DNA of 64,000 bases from Ferruginibacter paludis (lineage in GTDB: Bacteria; Bacteroidota; Bacteroidia; Chitinophagales; Chitinophagaceae). This document shows, one piece after another, positions 45,966 to 56,476 of the stretch. Location: positions 105,222-169,221 of the forward strand of contig NZ_JAUFQJ010000011.1 of the NCBI RefSeq assembly GCF_030409685.1, written 5' to 3'. The position numbers were made by a program, and so were the translations under genes. The stretch's first letter is position 1; every line of letters starts with the position of its first letter. The notes beneath the pieces are model-generated. The model was not told the DNA's origin, ran no database searches, and was given only the letters and a program-made list of their open reading frames with translations.

Positions 45966-48800
45966 ATGAGACAACTATTTATTATTCTGCTAGTAATTTC
46001 TGCAAGTACGGTGCAGGCAAAAAACTATTACATTTCAGCAAAAGGGCTTGATACAAATACTGGCCTCTCACCCACATCTGCATGGCAAACCATTGCAAAA
46101 TTGAATGCTTCATTTGGCATCATTGCGGCCGGGGATTCAATACTATTTAAAAGCGGTGAAACTTTTTATGGTTCCATTGTTGTCGGTAAATCGGGTACAA
46201 GTTCGCTGCCCATAGTATTTGGATCATACGGAACCGGCGCCCAGCCCCTCATTTCAGGTTTTACAACTTTATCGACCTGGACAAATGTAGGTGGGGGTAT
46301 TTGGAAAACTAGTGTAAACACGGGAAATAACAAATTAATGCTAGTTAGTATTGACAATCACCTGCAAAGAATGGGAAGATATCCTAATTACGACGCTGCC
46401 AACGGTGGATATCTTAGCTATGAAAGCTTTAATAGCAGCGCCCCTTCCATAACAGATAATCAATTGACAGCCTCAATAAATTGGACGGGTGCAGATGCTG
46501 TAATCCGAAAGTATTCTTATATTACAAGTATATGCCCCATTACAGCCCATTCTGGAGGAACGTTGACTTATAAAAATACGGATGGTAATTTTGGTGTAGC
46601 TGGATATGGTTACTTTATTCAAAATGATATCAGAACCTTAGACCAGTTTGGAGAATGGTTTTTAAATAAAACCACCAAAGAGTTATCTGTATACTTTGGC
46701 AGCGCCACTCCTGCTTCCTACACAATAAAAGCTTCTACAGTTGATACTTTATTTAATTGTGGCGACGGCGGTTTTAACGGAACCGGAAGAGTAGCCCGTA
46801 GTTTTCTAGTCATCAATAATATTGCTTTTGAAGGGGGAAATGACCGTGCTTTTTTTAGCCAGAATGGAAGTAATATGAAGGTGCAAAATTGCACTTTTAA
46901 TAATAATAACGTCGGAATATACATGTGGAATATCCCTAATTCTTTAACTGAGAACAATACCGTTACTAACTCTTTGAATAATGCAATCCTTATATATGGA
47001 GAAGTCTCATCTCCTTCTGTCATCCGAAAAAATATCATTCGTAATTGTGGTAATATGACAGGCATGGGAGGAAGCAATGATGGAGCATATTGTGGTATTA
47101 TCCAAACAGGAGATAATGCTACCGTTGAATACAACCGGCTCGATTCAATTGGATTTAATGGAATAAAGTTTAACGGAAATAATATATCAATCAGGTATAA
47201 TCATATAGCCAATTTCTGCATGACGAAAGATGATGGCGGCGGTATTTATACTTACAACGATCTCACCAAGATCAATAGAGTAGTTGCCTCAAATATTGTC
47301 ATGCGGGGAATAGGAGCAAGATTGGGAAGAGAAAACGACGGGCGAACACATGCGATTTATATGGATGGTAATACTCATAATGTAGACATACTGAATAATA
47401 CAGTGTCGCAATCGGATGGCTCAGGTATCTTATTAAACCAAGGTGTTAATATCAGGGTTAGCGGTAATACTATGTACAATGTGCCATGGGGAATTGACTT
47501 ACAGCGATACCCTAATACGAGCACCGCACCATCGGAAATCTTACACAATAATATCTTTACAAAAAATATTTTTTACCCCACCGTCAGCAATGTATTTTAT
47601 TGGAATGGTCAGCTAAATGAACCCACCGTAACAACAATACAAGCAAATATGCAGGAAATTGGAATTTTCGATAGTAACTATGTAAGAGATGATCTGGCTG
47701 CGGCATTTGATTATTACTACCACCTGACAGTTGGAGGCACTTTTGTTGATCCGCCTGCATTGAATTTTTCCCAGTGGCAGCCTTTTATCAACGGTGAGGT
47801 ACACAGCAAAGTCATTGCAACGGGTGCAAACCGGTTTGAATTCAACTCGGGAAGCAGCGATACCACTATTACGCTGGATGCGAAATATTTAGGTGTAGAC
47901 AGTACTTTTTACAATGGTTCCATCACCTTGCATCCCTTTACATCAGCCCTGCTTTTAAAATCCGGGCCATTGGATGCCGCGTTAAAAGCGGATGCAGGAA
48001 CGGATATTTCCCTGGTGCTGCCAACCAACAACACCATACTAAAAGGAAGTGCGGTTGGAACAATTATTTCCTACAGCTGGACAAAAATTGCAGGCCCCGA
48101 TCAATTCACTATTTCCAGTCCGGGCAGCCCAAGTACTTCAATAAGTAATTTAACCGTTGGAACCTATACTTTTCAATTTAAAGTAATCAATAATACCGGA
48201 GATTCTGCCATGGCCACGGTCAATGTCAACCAGACTGGAATATTGCCGGTAACCCTGATCGATTTTGAAGCACAAAATAACAATGATAAAATCGCCCTGC
48301 AATGGCAGGTAGCTTCAGAAATAAACGTAAGTCATTATTCCATAGAAAGAAGCAGTGATGGGCAATATTTTGAAAATATCGGGCAGCTGAATTCTTACAA
48401 TCTGGCCGATATACAAGTCAACTACAATTTTGCCGACAATAACCCGCTCAAAGGAATAAACTATTACAGACTTGTGATGGTTGATAGGGATGGTACTTTT
48501 GCCTACAGTAAGGTTGTTTCTGCATCGGCGGCAAATGTGGTCTCTTTTAAAATCAACAGTGTTTTACTTTCCAAAAGCACGGGGAGTTTAACGATCAATC
48601 TGAATACAAACTACCAGCAAAATTTACAGATTGTCCTAGCCGACGCAAGTGGCAGAATTGTTTATGCAAATAAAGTGGGGTTACAAAAGGGATTTAATAC
48701 AATTGATCAGAAGGTACCAGCCATCAACAATGGCGTGTATTTCACAAAACTATTTACAGATGATTTGTCCGTACAAAAGGCGATATTATGCGGAAATTGA
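45966..48800 (+). CDS. Right-handed beta-helix surface protein with T9SS-type C-terminus
   Basis: The 944-residue exported protein (signal ending VQAKNYY) is a right-handed parallel beta-helix (residues about 25-640), with repeated short strands and Asn ladders (NNVGIYMWNIPNSLTENNTV, NGIKFNGNNISIRYNHI). Beta-helix proteins of this type often are polysaccharide lyases or bind glycans; catalytic residues are not clear. A PKD-like domain follows (about 675-757), then a fibronectin-like region (ALQWQVASE..VSHYSIERS) and a C-terminal segment of the T9SS sorting type ending YFTKLFTDDLSVQKAILCGN. It is paralogous to the protein encoded at 58858 across the beta-helix. Confidence 0.85.
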   Translation: MRQLFIILLVISASTVQAKNYYISAKGLDTNTGLSPTSAWQTIAKLNASFGIIAAGDSILFKSGETFYGSIVVGKSGTSSLPIVFGSYGTGAQPLISGFTTLSTWTNVGGGIWKTSVNTGNNKLMLVSIDNHLQRMGRYPNYDAANGGYLSYESFNSSAPSITDNQLTASINWTGADAVIRKYSYITSICPITAHSGGTLTYKNTDGNFGVAGYGYFIQNDIRTLDQFGEWFLNKTTKELSVYFGSATPASYTIKASTVDTLFNCGDGGFNGTGRVARSFLVINNIAFEGGNDRAFFSQNGSNMKVQNCTFNNNNVGIYMWNIPNSLTENNTVTNSLNNAILIYGEVSSPSVIRKNIIRNCGNMTGMGGSNDGAYCGIIQTGDNATVEYNRLDSIGFNGIKFNGNNISIRYNHIANFCMTKDDGGGIYTYNDLTKINRVVASNIVMRGIGARLGRENDGRTHAIYMDGNTHNVDILNNTVSQSDGSGILLNQGVNIRVSGNTMYNVPWGIDLQRYPNTSTAPSEILHNNIFTKNIFYPTVSNVFYWNGQLNEPTVTTIQANMQEIGIFDSNYVRDDLAAAFDYYYHLTVGGTFVDPPALNFSQWQPFINGEVHSKVIATGANRFEFNSGSSDTTITLDAKYLGVDSTFYNGSITLHPFTSALLLKSGPLDAALKADAGTDISLVLPTNNTILKGSAVGTIISYSWTKIAGPDQFTISSPGSPSTSISNLTVGTYTFQFKVINNTGDSAMATVNVNQTGILPVTLIDFEAQNNNDKIALQWQVASEINVSHYSIERSSDGQYFENIGQLNSYNLADIQVNYNFADNNPLKGINYYRLVMVDRDGTFAYSKVVSASAANVVSFKINSVLLSKSTGSLTINLNTNYQQNLQIVLADASGRIVYANKVGLQKGFNTIDQKVPAINNGVYFTKLFTDDLSVQKAILCGN

Positions 48801-48900
48801 TTCCGGCCACTTTGTTAATGGAAGACTTCCCGGCAGGCTAGAACAGGTTACCTGAAGACGCTCTATTTAAAACGGCTATTAAGCAAACTAAAAATTATGC

Positions 48901-49947
48901 CTATACCTTTTTTACGCCGGTAATAAAAATAGAAGCCAGTTTTAAGGACACCCGTCGAACAACAAGCAGAAAATAATAGGCGAGTCGGTTAATGCCTTTT
49001 ATTTTCTGTTTCAGGGGTATCTTTTCTGATGAATACAAGGTATTGAATTCAGCAGAGTAATCACAAACTCTTTCGAATTGATAATAGTCAAAGACAGGCA
49101 GGGCAAGTTTAATAATAAATTTCAGAGAAGGTATTTTGCGCATCAACTGGCTTCTTAAAATTTTGTCATACTTTATATTACTAACCTGCACACTTGTTTT
49201 AAATGATTCATTCACGGACAACCGGTAATAAGCCAGCTTTTCCGAAGTTCTGTAAGCATGTTTGGCCGTGGCCAGATAGTTAATAAGAAAAACAACATCA
49301 GACGTCGGGAAAAACAAATTATTAAACCCGCCAATTTTTTTTGCCATATCGGTTTTTAGCAAAATTCCCAGGGATCCCGGGTTGATATTACCGTATAAAA
49401 ATTCAATAAAAAATATTTTATCAATTTTCTTTTTATATTTAAAATCGGGTGGAGTCAGTGTTTTACCTTCCTTCATAACTTCTATTCCGACCAGTAGCAG
49501 GTCCGTGGCCGGTTTTGCCCTAATAAAAGCTATCACCCTATTCAGGTAATGCAGATCAAGCCAATCGTCATCATTTAGGATGGTTAGATACTCACTCTTT
49601 GTCAGTTCAATGCACCTGTTCCAGTTACCGAATAGTCCAAGGTTCTGCTTATTTTTGTAATAACTCAGCCCGGCTACTCCCCTGTAGGATTCCATTAACT
49701 TTTCTGTTTCCGTTTCCCTCGTGGGATCATCGTCTACCACAACAATGTCATAAGAAAAATTGCCGGCCTGGTTAACGACAGAATCCAGTGATATTTTTAA
49801 TAAATCGGGTCTTTTATAGGTTGTTATTGCAACGGTTATCTTACTGTCCGAAATGACTGTTGATGCTATAATGGCAAAGGATGGTGTATTGATGTGCTCT
49901 TTAAAATTATCTGCTATTTGAAAAAAATCCGTGTTTTGATTTACCAT
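48901..49947 (-). CDS. Glycosyltransferase family 2
   Basis: The 348-residue enzyme is a GT-A fold glycosyltransferase that adds a sugar from a nucleotide donor. KITVAITTYKRPDLLKISLDSV starts the domain, VVVDDDPT is the nucleotide-binding strand and NDDDW with Asp126-128 is the metal-binding DxD-type motif. A C-terminal hydrophobic-basic stretch follows. The start at 49947 is the first ATG; a TTG at 49989 is possible. Either start overlaps the end of the flippase gene (41 bases for this one), so the two are translationally coupled. It is the last gene of the glycan cluster. Confidence 0.88.
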   Translation of the reverse strand: MVNQNTDFFQIADNFKEHINTPSFAIIASTVISDSKITVAITTYKRPDLLKISLDSVVNQAGNFSYDIVVVDDDPTRETETEKLMESYRGVAGLSYYKNKQNLGLFGNWNRCIELTKSEYLTILNDDDWLDLHYLNRVIAFIRAKPATDLLLVGIEVMKEGKTLTPPDFKYKKKIDKIFFIEFLYGNINPGSLGILLKTDMAKKIGGFNNLFFPTSDVVFLINYLATAKHAYRTSEKLAYYRLSVNESFKTSVQVSNIKYDKILRSQLMRKIPSLKFIIKLALPVFDYYQFERVCDYSAEFNTLYSSEKIPLKQKIKGINRLAYYFLLVVRRVSLKLASIFITGVKKV

Positions 49948-51358
49948 AAAAATATTCTTTTTGTGACTGATATACTTCCATGAAGGCAAGCTTCAGAAAA
50001 GTTAAAAAACTAATTTTAAACTCATTGCAAATAAACAGCGGCCATTTCCAGTTATTATACGATAATTGTACAATTCCCTGGACGAGAACAAGCCCCAGTA
50101 ATCCCATGCTTGTAAAAGCCAGTGAAAAAAAACTGCCGAGTGCAATTAACCCGCCAGTTACCAGTGATATCCACATAAACGGAACAGAATTTCCAATAAC
50201 AATGATGGTAGCGAAAAATGAATGATTTAATTCTAACATCATAACCAATAAATACAAAAAGATAATCAGTGACGAGGGCAACGTTGTATTGGAGTGTATA
50301 AAGGTGAGCACCCAGGGACCCAATAATATAAAACCAGCCCCTAAAATAAAATACAACGCATAATACACACCCATGCTGAAGGAAAAGGTCTTCAATAAAA
50401 GCTTTTTATCTCCTTCAACTTTCAGGGCTGACAGCCTCGGTTCGTTAAGCACAAACAAGGTACCAGACAGGGTTAAAATGATGGATACAAACTGCATCAT
50501 TAGGCCATAGGAAGCAATCTCCTTCAGCGATAGATATAAACCAGCAAGGAACATGCTAAACCTAGTGATGGCGTATGAACCAATGTAAACCAATCCAAGC
50601 TTTTTTGAATTATGCCAGACCACTTTAAATAGATCCACCTTTTCTTGTTTTGTTATTTCATACCTGTCAAGCAGTTCTTTTAATTCTGGGGTAAAAAAGA
50701 ACTTGTTGGACAGATACCGGTTGACAAAAGGTGAAATCAGGTTGGCAATGGCAACGCCAAGCAAACCAACACCGCAGAACAGCATGGTCGCTGAAAGAAT
50801 GATATAGACGATCTTGGAATACACCATGGCTTTTTTAGACTCCATTATCATTCCCCTACCCGTCAGTAGAGACGAATAATAGGTATAATAAATATTGACA
50901 AATGTTGAAACAGAATAGACAATCCAGATAACAAATGAATTGTGGACGTTTGTAAAGCCATTGGTTACCTTGTATATGTAGACAGAACCAAAGGTTAACA
51001 TAACCACCAATACGATTACAGATAACAACCTGTAAACAGATTTGGCCGTGTGTATCATGGTTGAAAGCAACCTGTAATTAATTGCTTTGTTTTCCCCCAC
51101 CTGTTCTTCCACCCCTTCCTTTTGCAACGATTGTGCCCCGCTGAAAATATAGGTAATGTTACGCCCAAACTGGGGAGCAAAACCGAAGTCAAATAATGAA
51201 ACCATTGAGCCCACTGTAAGCATAAGATAGTTCATGCCAATTTCATCAGGCGTCAGCATCCTGAGTATAATGGGCAACATAATCATCCCTGAGGCTATGG
51301 AAAAAAACTGGGCAAAATAGCCCCAGATGATATCTTTTTTTGAGAGTGTTATTGACAT
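49907..51358 (-). CDS. Polysaccharide flippase (Wzx/oligosaccharide flippase family)
   Basis: A 483-residue integral inner-membrane protein with about twelve to fourteen hydrophobic helices. The pattern DIIWGYFAQFFSIASGMIMLPIIL at the N-terminus, where the first helix carries LPIILRML, and LFDFGFAPQFGRNI match the MOP/Wzx family, which moves lipid-linked glycan units across the inner membrane. It follows the MBOAT/SGNH genes after 183 bases. Confidence 0.86.
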   Translation of the reverse strand: MSITLSKKDIIWGYFAQFFSIASGMIMLPIILRMLTPDEIGMNYLMLTVGSMVSLFDFGFAPQFGRNITYIFSGAQSLQKEGVEEQVGENKAINYRLLSTMIHTAKSVYRLLSVIVLVVMLTFGSVYIYKVTNGFTNVHNSFVIWIVYSVSTFVNIYYTYYSSLLTGRGMIMESKKAMVYSKIVYIILSATMLFCGVGLLGVAIANLISPFVNRYLSNKFFFTPELKELLDRYEITKQEKVDLFKVVWHNSKKLGLVYIGSYAITRFSMFLAGLYLSLKEIASYGLMMQFVSIILTLSGTLFVLNEPRLSALKVEGDKKLLLKTFSFSMGVYYALYFILGAGFILLGPWVLTFIHSNTTLPSSLIIFLYLLVMMLELNHSFFATIIVIGNSVPFMWISLVTGGLIALGSFFSLAFTSMGLLGLVLVQGIVQLSYNNWKWPLFICNEFKISFLTFLKLAFMEVYQSQKEYFYGKSKHGFFSNSR

Positions 51359-51541
51359 TAAGATGAGATTAATAAATTAAAAATGATACTTTTCACGACA
51401 CAATTTACCACCCGTGTTGAACCCGGTCGCTTGTGATTTTTTTCAATGCGCAATATAAACTTTCCGCAATGGGAAATGCTGAAAAATAGAGCCAGGCAAC
51501 TTAAAAAAACTTCTTTATCCATATGTTACGGTCATTGTTTT

Positions 51542-52474
51542 TCAATTATGTATTTTGGCTATCACACTTCTTGTAAATACTTCTACACCTGTTGAATTCA
51601 AGTGCCTGTAGTCGGCAAAAAGTAAAGGATGGGCTGTATAAGCAGTATCATTTGAGTAATCTAGAAACTCAACATGATATTGCGCAGCAATTTTTTTTGC
51701 CTCCGTAATGGAAGGATCTGTGCCAATTGCATGAATCATATAGGGTGGGCATACGATATGCAGTTGTACGTGTGCCGCAACGCAATCCTTAATAAAAGAT
51801 CTGTAGATATCGATCTTGGTACTGTCTAAACTTGTTTCCTTGGTATAGTCATAAGTCTGCAAGGCACCGGAAAAAATTTTTCCTATTGGAATAAAGCCCT
51901 TTTGTGTGATATATTTTGTTTTGCTATACCTGCTGTTGCCGGTAATAATAGGCAGCAATAAAGAATTATAGGGATATATTTTTGACAGGAGTTTAATGTT
52001 TTCATAACGGCTTTTTAATGCTATTATCGGGCGTATTTCCGGGTGATTCTCATAATAAGGCAAAAGAACGGCTATTCTATCATAGGCCTCCAGACCCTTG
52101 TTAAAATTACCGGCATCAAAACTCAAAATCACCATTTTAGGTGTGTATCTTTTTAGGGCTGCCTGCAATACGGCATAATGATAAAAAACAGGCTCTCCGT
52201 ATCTGCCAGCATTATAGCAGGACAATCCCGTTTGCGTTTCAACAATGCCCGTATTGAAAATATTAACTGCTCTTGACGATCCCAGAATTAAAATATCCGG
52301 CGTGGCCCTTTCAATAGAATAAGTAGTCAAGTAATCATAACCGGATTCTTGCATGAAATAAAACTTTTTGAGCATTTTGCCGCCGGCGAAATCAATCGTC
52401 AACAACAATATTACACATGCGCAAAGTTTAAATAGGAAATTTTTAATGGAAGTACTTTTACCTGTTTTTATCAT
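51542..52474 (-). CDS. Membrane-anchored SGNH-like protein (DltD/AlgX-type partner of MBOAT), copy 2
   Basis: The 310-residue protein has one N-terminal membrane helix (about 13-31) and a periplasmic SGNH-like domain. The nucleophile motif is ILGSSRA with Ser67, and a DxxH pair (Asp288, His291) lies near the C-terminus, so a Ser-Asp-His triad is possible. The family partners MBOAT enzymes in acyl transfer to glycans. It follows its MBOAT gene after 11 bases and is a clear paralogue of the product of 54016-54966 (shared SYDRI.VLLP[YF]Y, KIYP[YF]NSLL-type and YRSFI.DC segments). Confidence 0.82.
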   Translation of the reverse strand: MIKTGKSTSIKNFLFKLCACVILLLTIDFAGGKMLKKFYFMQESGYDYLTTYSIERATPDILILGSSRAVNIFNTGIVETQTGLSCYNAGRYGEPVFYHYAVLQAALKRYTPKMVILSFDAGNFNKGLEAYDRIAVLLPYYENHPEIRPIIALKSRYENIKLLSKIYPYNSLLLPIITGNSRYSKTKYITQKGFIPIGKIFSGALQTYDYTKETSLDSTKIDIYRSFIKDCVAAHVQLHIVCPPYMIHAIGTDPSITEAKKIAAQYHVEFLDYSNDTAYTAHPLLFADYRHLNSTGVEVFTRSVIAKIHN

Positions 52475-52485
52475 GTGAGAATTGT

Positions 52486-53916
52486 TTAAAATTGAAAATA
52501 GATAAATTGTCCGCCATCAAAAACGCCCAGGAGTATGATAAGAATAATTAGAAAAGAATAGTAGGAATTGCGTACCCAAAAATTTTTATGACGCGACAAA
52601 GTAAAGGAGCCTCTGTAAAATTCTTTTTTCAATTCAACGCTCAGTAAAAAAAATATTGCAAAGAAGCAATAGATAATTATAGCTGTACCATCATTAAAAA
52701 TGGAACCCTTAAAAGTGAAGATTTTTTTTATTACCTGGACAGCATCGCTGATATTGCGTGATCGGAAAAATATTCTTGAAAACGTAATCAGTAAAAAGGT
52801 AATTGAAATCTGAAAGAATAAATGCAAACGCGGACGTTTAACAATGCCTGTAAACTGGTTAAACCGATCCCTGTATTTTTGGGTAACAATCGCAAAAACC
52901 AGGTAGAAGCCATTGATGCCCCCCCAAATAATATACGTCCAGTTAGCACCATGCCACAAGCCGCTGATGAGAAATACGACCATCAGGTTCATATACCACC
53001 TTGGAACAGACACCCGGCTACCTCCCATGGGAAAATATAAATAATCCTTAAACCAGGTAGATAAAGAGATATGCCAGCGCTGCCAGAATTCACCGGTGCT
53101 TTTAGCTAGAATCGGCCTTCTGAAATTGGTCATTAAATCGAAGCCCATTACTTTGGCCGCTCCAATGGCAATATCGGAGTAACCTGAAAAGTCGCAATAA
53201 ACCTGGAATGAAAAAAAAATTGTTGCCAATAATAAAGTCATACCGTTTTGTTCCGGGACATTGTTATAAGCGCCACTCACGTAAATTCCGAGCCTGTCCG
53301 CAATGACCAGTTTTTTAAACAATCCCCATATCATAATTTTTAAGCCTTCAAAAACCCTGTCACTGTCAAAATCGTATTGCTGCCTGAATTGATGTAACAG
53401 GTTTTGTGGTCTTTCAATCGGCCCCGCAACCAGTTGCGGGTAAAACATTACGTAAAGGGCATAAATTCCAAAATGACGTTCCGTTTTTTGATGGCCTCTG
53501 TAAACTTCAATGGTATAGCTCATGGCCTGGAAAGTATGAAAGGAAAGGCCAATCGGAAGCAGGATTGATAAATAAGGGATGGGATTTGTTAATCCAAATC
53601 CATGGAGTAAAAAAGAAAAATTTTCATTTATGAAATTATAGTATTTAAAAACACATAAAATTCCGATGTTAGCGACCAGGCTGCAAACAAGAAAAAATTT
53701 ACGCTTTTTACCGGCAGCATTTTCGATAAAAATGCCTGCGAAATAATCTACTACTATTGTGAAGCCTAAGATTAAAATATAAACTGGCACAAATGCCATA
53801 TAAAAGTAACAACTGCTCAACAGTAAAAGCAACCACCTTCTGTTATGAGGCAATAAAAAGTAAAGAGTAGTTACAATTACAAAAAAAAATAAAAAGTGAA
53901 AGGAATTAAACAGCAT
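52486..53916 (-). CDS. MBOAT family O-acyltransferase, copy 2
   Basis: A 476-residue polytopic membrane protein of the AlgI/DltB type, which passes acyl groups across the inner membrane to glycan acceptors. The invariant histidine is His322 in LWHGANW. Other signatures are LPIGLSFHTFQAMSYTIEVYRG, FYPQLVAGPIERP, DFSGYSDIAIGAAKVMGF and FWQRWHISLSTWFKDYLYFP. It begins 99 bases after the upstream SGNH gene. Sequence is similar to the other MBOAT of the cluster throughout, so the pair arose by duplication of a two-gene module. Confidence 0.92.
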   Translation of the reverse strand: MLFNSFHFLFFFVIVTTLYFLLPHNRRWLLLLLSSCYFYMAFVPVYILILGFTIVVDYFAGIFIENAAGKKRKFFLVCSLVANIGILCVFKYYNFINENFSFLLHGFGLTNPIPYLSILLPIGLSFHTFQAMSYTIEVYRGHQKTERHFGIYALYVMFYPQLVAGPIERPQNLLHQFRQQYDFDSDRVFEGLKIMIWGLFKKLVIADRLGIYVSGAYNNVPEQNGMTLLLATIFFSFQVYCDFSGYSDIAIGAAKVMGFDLMTNFRRPILAKSTGEFWQRWHISLSTWFKDYLYFPMGGSRVSVPRWYMNLMVVFLISGLWHGANWTYIIWGGINGFYLVFAIVTQKYRDRFNQFTGIVKRPRLHLFFQISITFLLITFSRIFFRSRNISDAVQVIKKIFTFKGSIFNDGTAIIIYCFFAIFFLLSVELKKEFYRGSFTLSRHKNFWVRNSYYSFLIILIILLGVFDGGQFIYFQF

Positions 53917-54015
53917 TTAAAACAAGTTATATTTTATTTTTTTGGTTTGAAAAATCGAAGCCGGGAATTCCATAGTGCTGCGATTTGCTCCATAGATTGA
54001 CTACTATACCGTCTG

Positions 54016-54966
54016 CTATTCTTTCACAAGAATATTGTCTATAAGCTTATTTGAAAATATCCTGGCACCCGCCACATTTACATGAACCGTATCATCAAAT
54101 AATGTTGAATTAGTTAAAAATAATTCGTCTTTTGAATAGTCTATAAAATCAACATTATTTTCATGGGCTATCTTTTTAGCAATCGATATGGACGTGTCTG
54201 TTCCTATTGTCTTCATGTAGTAGGGTGAACAAACAATGTACAATTTAATATGGTGTTTTATACAATCGTTAATAAAGGAACGGTAAACGTTTATTTTGTT
54301 GGTATCAAGGACGTGCTGGTTTAAAAAACTCACAGTTCTAATGGGTTCATGGAGTTCACCGGATAACGGAATATAGCCTTTTATATCCTCATTCCTGTTT
54401 TTATTAAATTTAGTATTGCCAACTGCAATCTTAAAGAGAAGTGAGTTAAAGGGATAAATACTGGATTGCAACTTCATTTTTTCATAGGGGCTTTTTAATT
54501 CAATGACCTGGCGCATCTCAGCATGCGTTTTGTAAAAGGGCAGCAGTACCCCGATTCTGTCGTAACTACTTTGCTCCGAATTAAAAACGCCATTTTCAAT
54601 ATCCAGGAAAATCATTTTGGGGGAATACCTTCTCAGTACGCCATTCAATATTCCATAATAATAAAAAATAGGTTGGCCGTCACGTCCAACATTATAACAA
54701 GTCTGGTGTAAACGTTCCTCAAAAAAAATAGGATTATATTGTTGCTGTGCCCTGGAAGCACCAAAAATTAATATATCGGCCCGGGTGTCTTCCACTGAAT
54801 ATTTTGTCCTGAACTCCCAACCCGAGGTCTGCCTGAAATACAGATAGCGGAAGAAACTACCGATAATAAAATCGAAAAGAATAAACAATACCATAAAAGC
54901 AGCCAGCTTTTTTAAAAGATATAAATAGCCCCGTTGCGTCACTATTTGTGTCAGTATCTTGCTCAT
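54016..54966 (-). CDS. Membrane-anchored SGNH-like protein (DltD/AlgX-type partner of MBOAT), copy 1
   Basis: The 316-residue protein has an N-terminal membrane helix (about 19-38) and an SGNH-like domain with IFGASRA (Ser71) and DxxH near the C-terminus (Asp292, His295). It begins 10 bases after the stop of its MBOAT gene. Compared with copy 2 the flanks of the nucleophile differ (GAS rather than GSS), which may reflect a different acceptor or acyl group. Confidence 0.82.
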   Translation of the reverse strand: MSKILTQIVTQRGYLYLLKKLAAFMVLFILFDFIIGSFFRYLYFRQTSGWEFRTKYSVEDTRADILIFGASRAQQQYNPIFFEERLHQTCYNVGRDGQPIFYYYGILNGVLRRYSPKMIFLDIENGVFNSEQSSYDRIGVLLPFYKTHAEMRQVIELKSPYEKMKLQSSIYPFNSLLFKIAVGNTKFNKNRNEDIKGYIPLSGELHEPIRTVSFLNQHVLDTNKINVYRSFINDCIKHHIKLYIVCSPYYMKTIGTDTSISIAKKIAHENNVDFIDYSKDELFLTNSTLFDDTVHVNVAGARIFSNKLIDNILVKE

Positions 54967-54976
54967 AAACGACTCA

Positions 54977-56425
54977 TCAAAATTGAAAGTATATAAATTC
55001 TCCCCCGTCGAACACTCCTGCTATTAAAATTGCCAATAGCAAAAAACAATAATAGCAGTTCCGTATGAACCAATGTCTGTTTGTAGAAATATTGAAAAGT
55101 GTGTCAAAATATTCCCTCTTTAATTCAATAAGGGCAAGAAAAAAAATGCCCAGCAACGAAAACAAAATTATTGTAGGGTTTTCAATATAGACAGGACCTT
55201 TAATGGTAAAGATTCTCCTGATGATTATCAATGAATCTTTGACACTGGAAGCCCTGAAAAAAATCAGCGACAGGGCAAAATAACCAACCGTGAAAATAGT
55301 ACCAATGATATTATTAAGTAATGGTGGAATTTTTTTACGCATATTTTTTCTTGCCTTCCGGGTAAAAAATTCAATCGTAAGTATGAAGCCCTGCAGGGCT
55401 CCAAATACTACAAATGTCCAGTTGGCGCCATGCCAAAACCCAAGAGTGATAAACGTTATAAAAAAAGCATACACCACACTCCAGATGCCCCAATCTCTTT
55501 TTGATATTGCAATGGGTGTATAAAAATAATCGGCGAACCAGGTTGATAAAGAGATGTGCCACTTGCGCCAAAATTCGGTTATCGATTTGGCTAGGAGGGG
55601 CCTGTTGAAATTTTGTAAAAGGTCAAAACCCAACACTTTTGAAATTCCCAGCGCCATATCGGTATAACCTGAAAAGTCGGCGTACATTTGAAACACATAA
55701 AATATGACTGCAATACTAATCGACGTTCCAGAATGATGCCCGGCGTTATCTAATACGGCGTCAACGTATATTGATAGCCTGTCGGCAATGACTAATTTTT
55801 TAAATAGCCCCCATATAATCAACTTTAACCCCTTGCTTATATTATCATAATTAAACGGTTTATACTGTTTTAGCTGGGGCAAAATATGATGTGCACGTTC
55901 CACGGGCCCCGCAATTATCTTAGGGAAGAAAAGCAAAAAAGTTGACAGGTAGCCAATGTTTCCTTCGGCTTTGTGATTACCCCTCTTAATTTCAATGAGA
56001 TAGCCAATCGCCTGAAAAGTAACGTAAGATAAGCCTAACGGTGCTATTACATTTAGAATAAAGGGATTGCTGTAAGGCGCACCAGCATGAAATACCTGCG
56101 TGTTCACAATATTGGTAAGATCAAATACGGTGGACGTGAAAAAGTTGGCGTACTTGAAGAACACGAGTAGCGCAATATTTATGATAATCGCGAAAAGAAA
56201 ATAAGGTGTAACTTTTTCAGAAGGACCCTTCTCCATTCGCAGCGCACAAAACCAGGTAACAAAAATAATTGATGCAATGATTATTATAGAGTAAGGGTTA
56301 CCGTACATATAGAAAAACAGGCTGCTCGCCAATATCCAAACCCACCTAAATCTTAGCGGGAAAATATAGTATAGAAAGGCAAAAGAAATAAAAAATAAAA
56401 AAAAAGGTATAGAGGTAAAAATCAT
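54977..56425 (-). CDS. MBOAT family O-acyltransferase, copy 1
   Basis: A 482-residue polytopic membrane protein of the same AlgI/DltB type. The invariant histidine is His332 in FWHGANW; APLGLSYVTFQAIGYLIEIKRG, FFPKIIAGPVERAH, DFSGYTDMALGISKVLGF and FWRKWHISLSTWFADYFYTP line up with copy 2. It lies 51 bases downstream of the acyl carrier protein gene, which makes that carrier the likely acyl donor. Confidence 0.92.
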   Translation of the reverse strand: MIFTSIPFFLFFISFAFLYYIFPLRFRWVWILASSLFFYMYGNPYSIIIIASIIFVTWFCALRMEKGPSEKVTPYFLFAIIINIALLVFFKYANFFTSTVFDLTNIVNTQVFHAGAPYSNPFILNVIAPLGLSYVTFQAIGYLIEIKRGNHKAEGNIGYLSTFLLFFPKIIAGPVERAHHILPQLKQYKPFNYDNISKGLKLIIWGLFKKLVIADRLSIYVDAVLDNAGHHSGTSISIAVIFYVFQMYADFSGYTDMALGISKVLGFDLLQNFNRPLLAKSITEFWRKWHISLSTWFADYFYTPIAISKRDWGIWSVVYAFFITFITLGFWHGANWTFVVFGALQGFILTIEFFTRKARKNMRKKIPPLLNNIIGTIFTVGYFALSLIFFRASSVKDSLIIIRRIFTIKGPVYIENPTIILFSLLGIFFLALIELKREYFDTLFNISTNRHWFIRNCYYCFLLLAILIAGVFDGGEFIYFQF

Positions 56426-56476
56426 AAAAACCTTAATTTGACGGGCTGGAGTTTAACAAAATGATTAATCAATAAT

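Noticed and set aside
46718..47134. 138-codon minus-strand frame over the first beta-helix gene
   Set aside because: Antisense shadow of a repetitive coding region.
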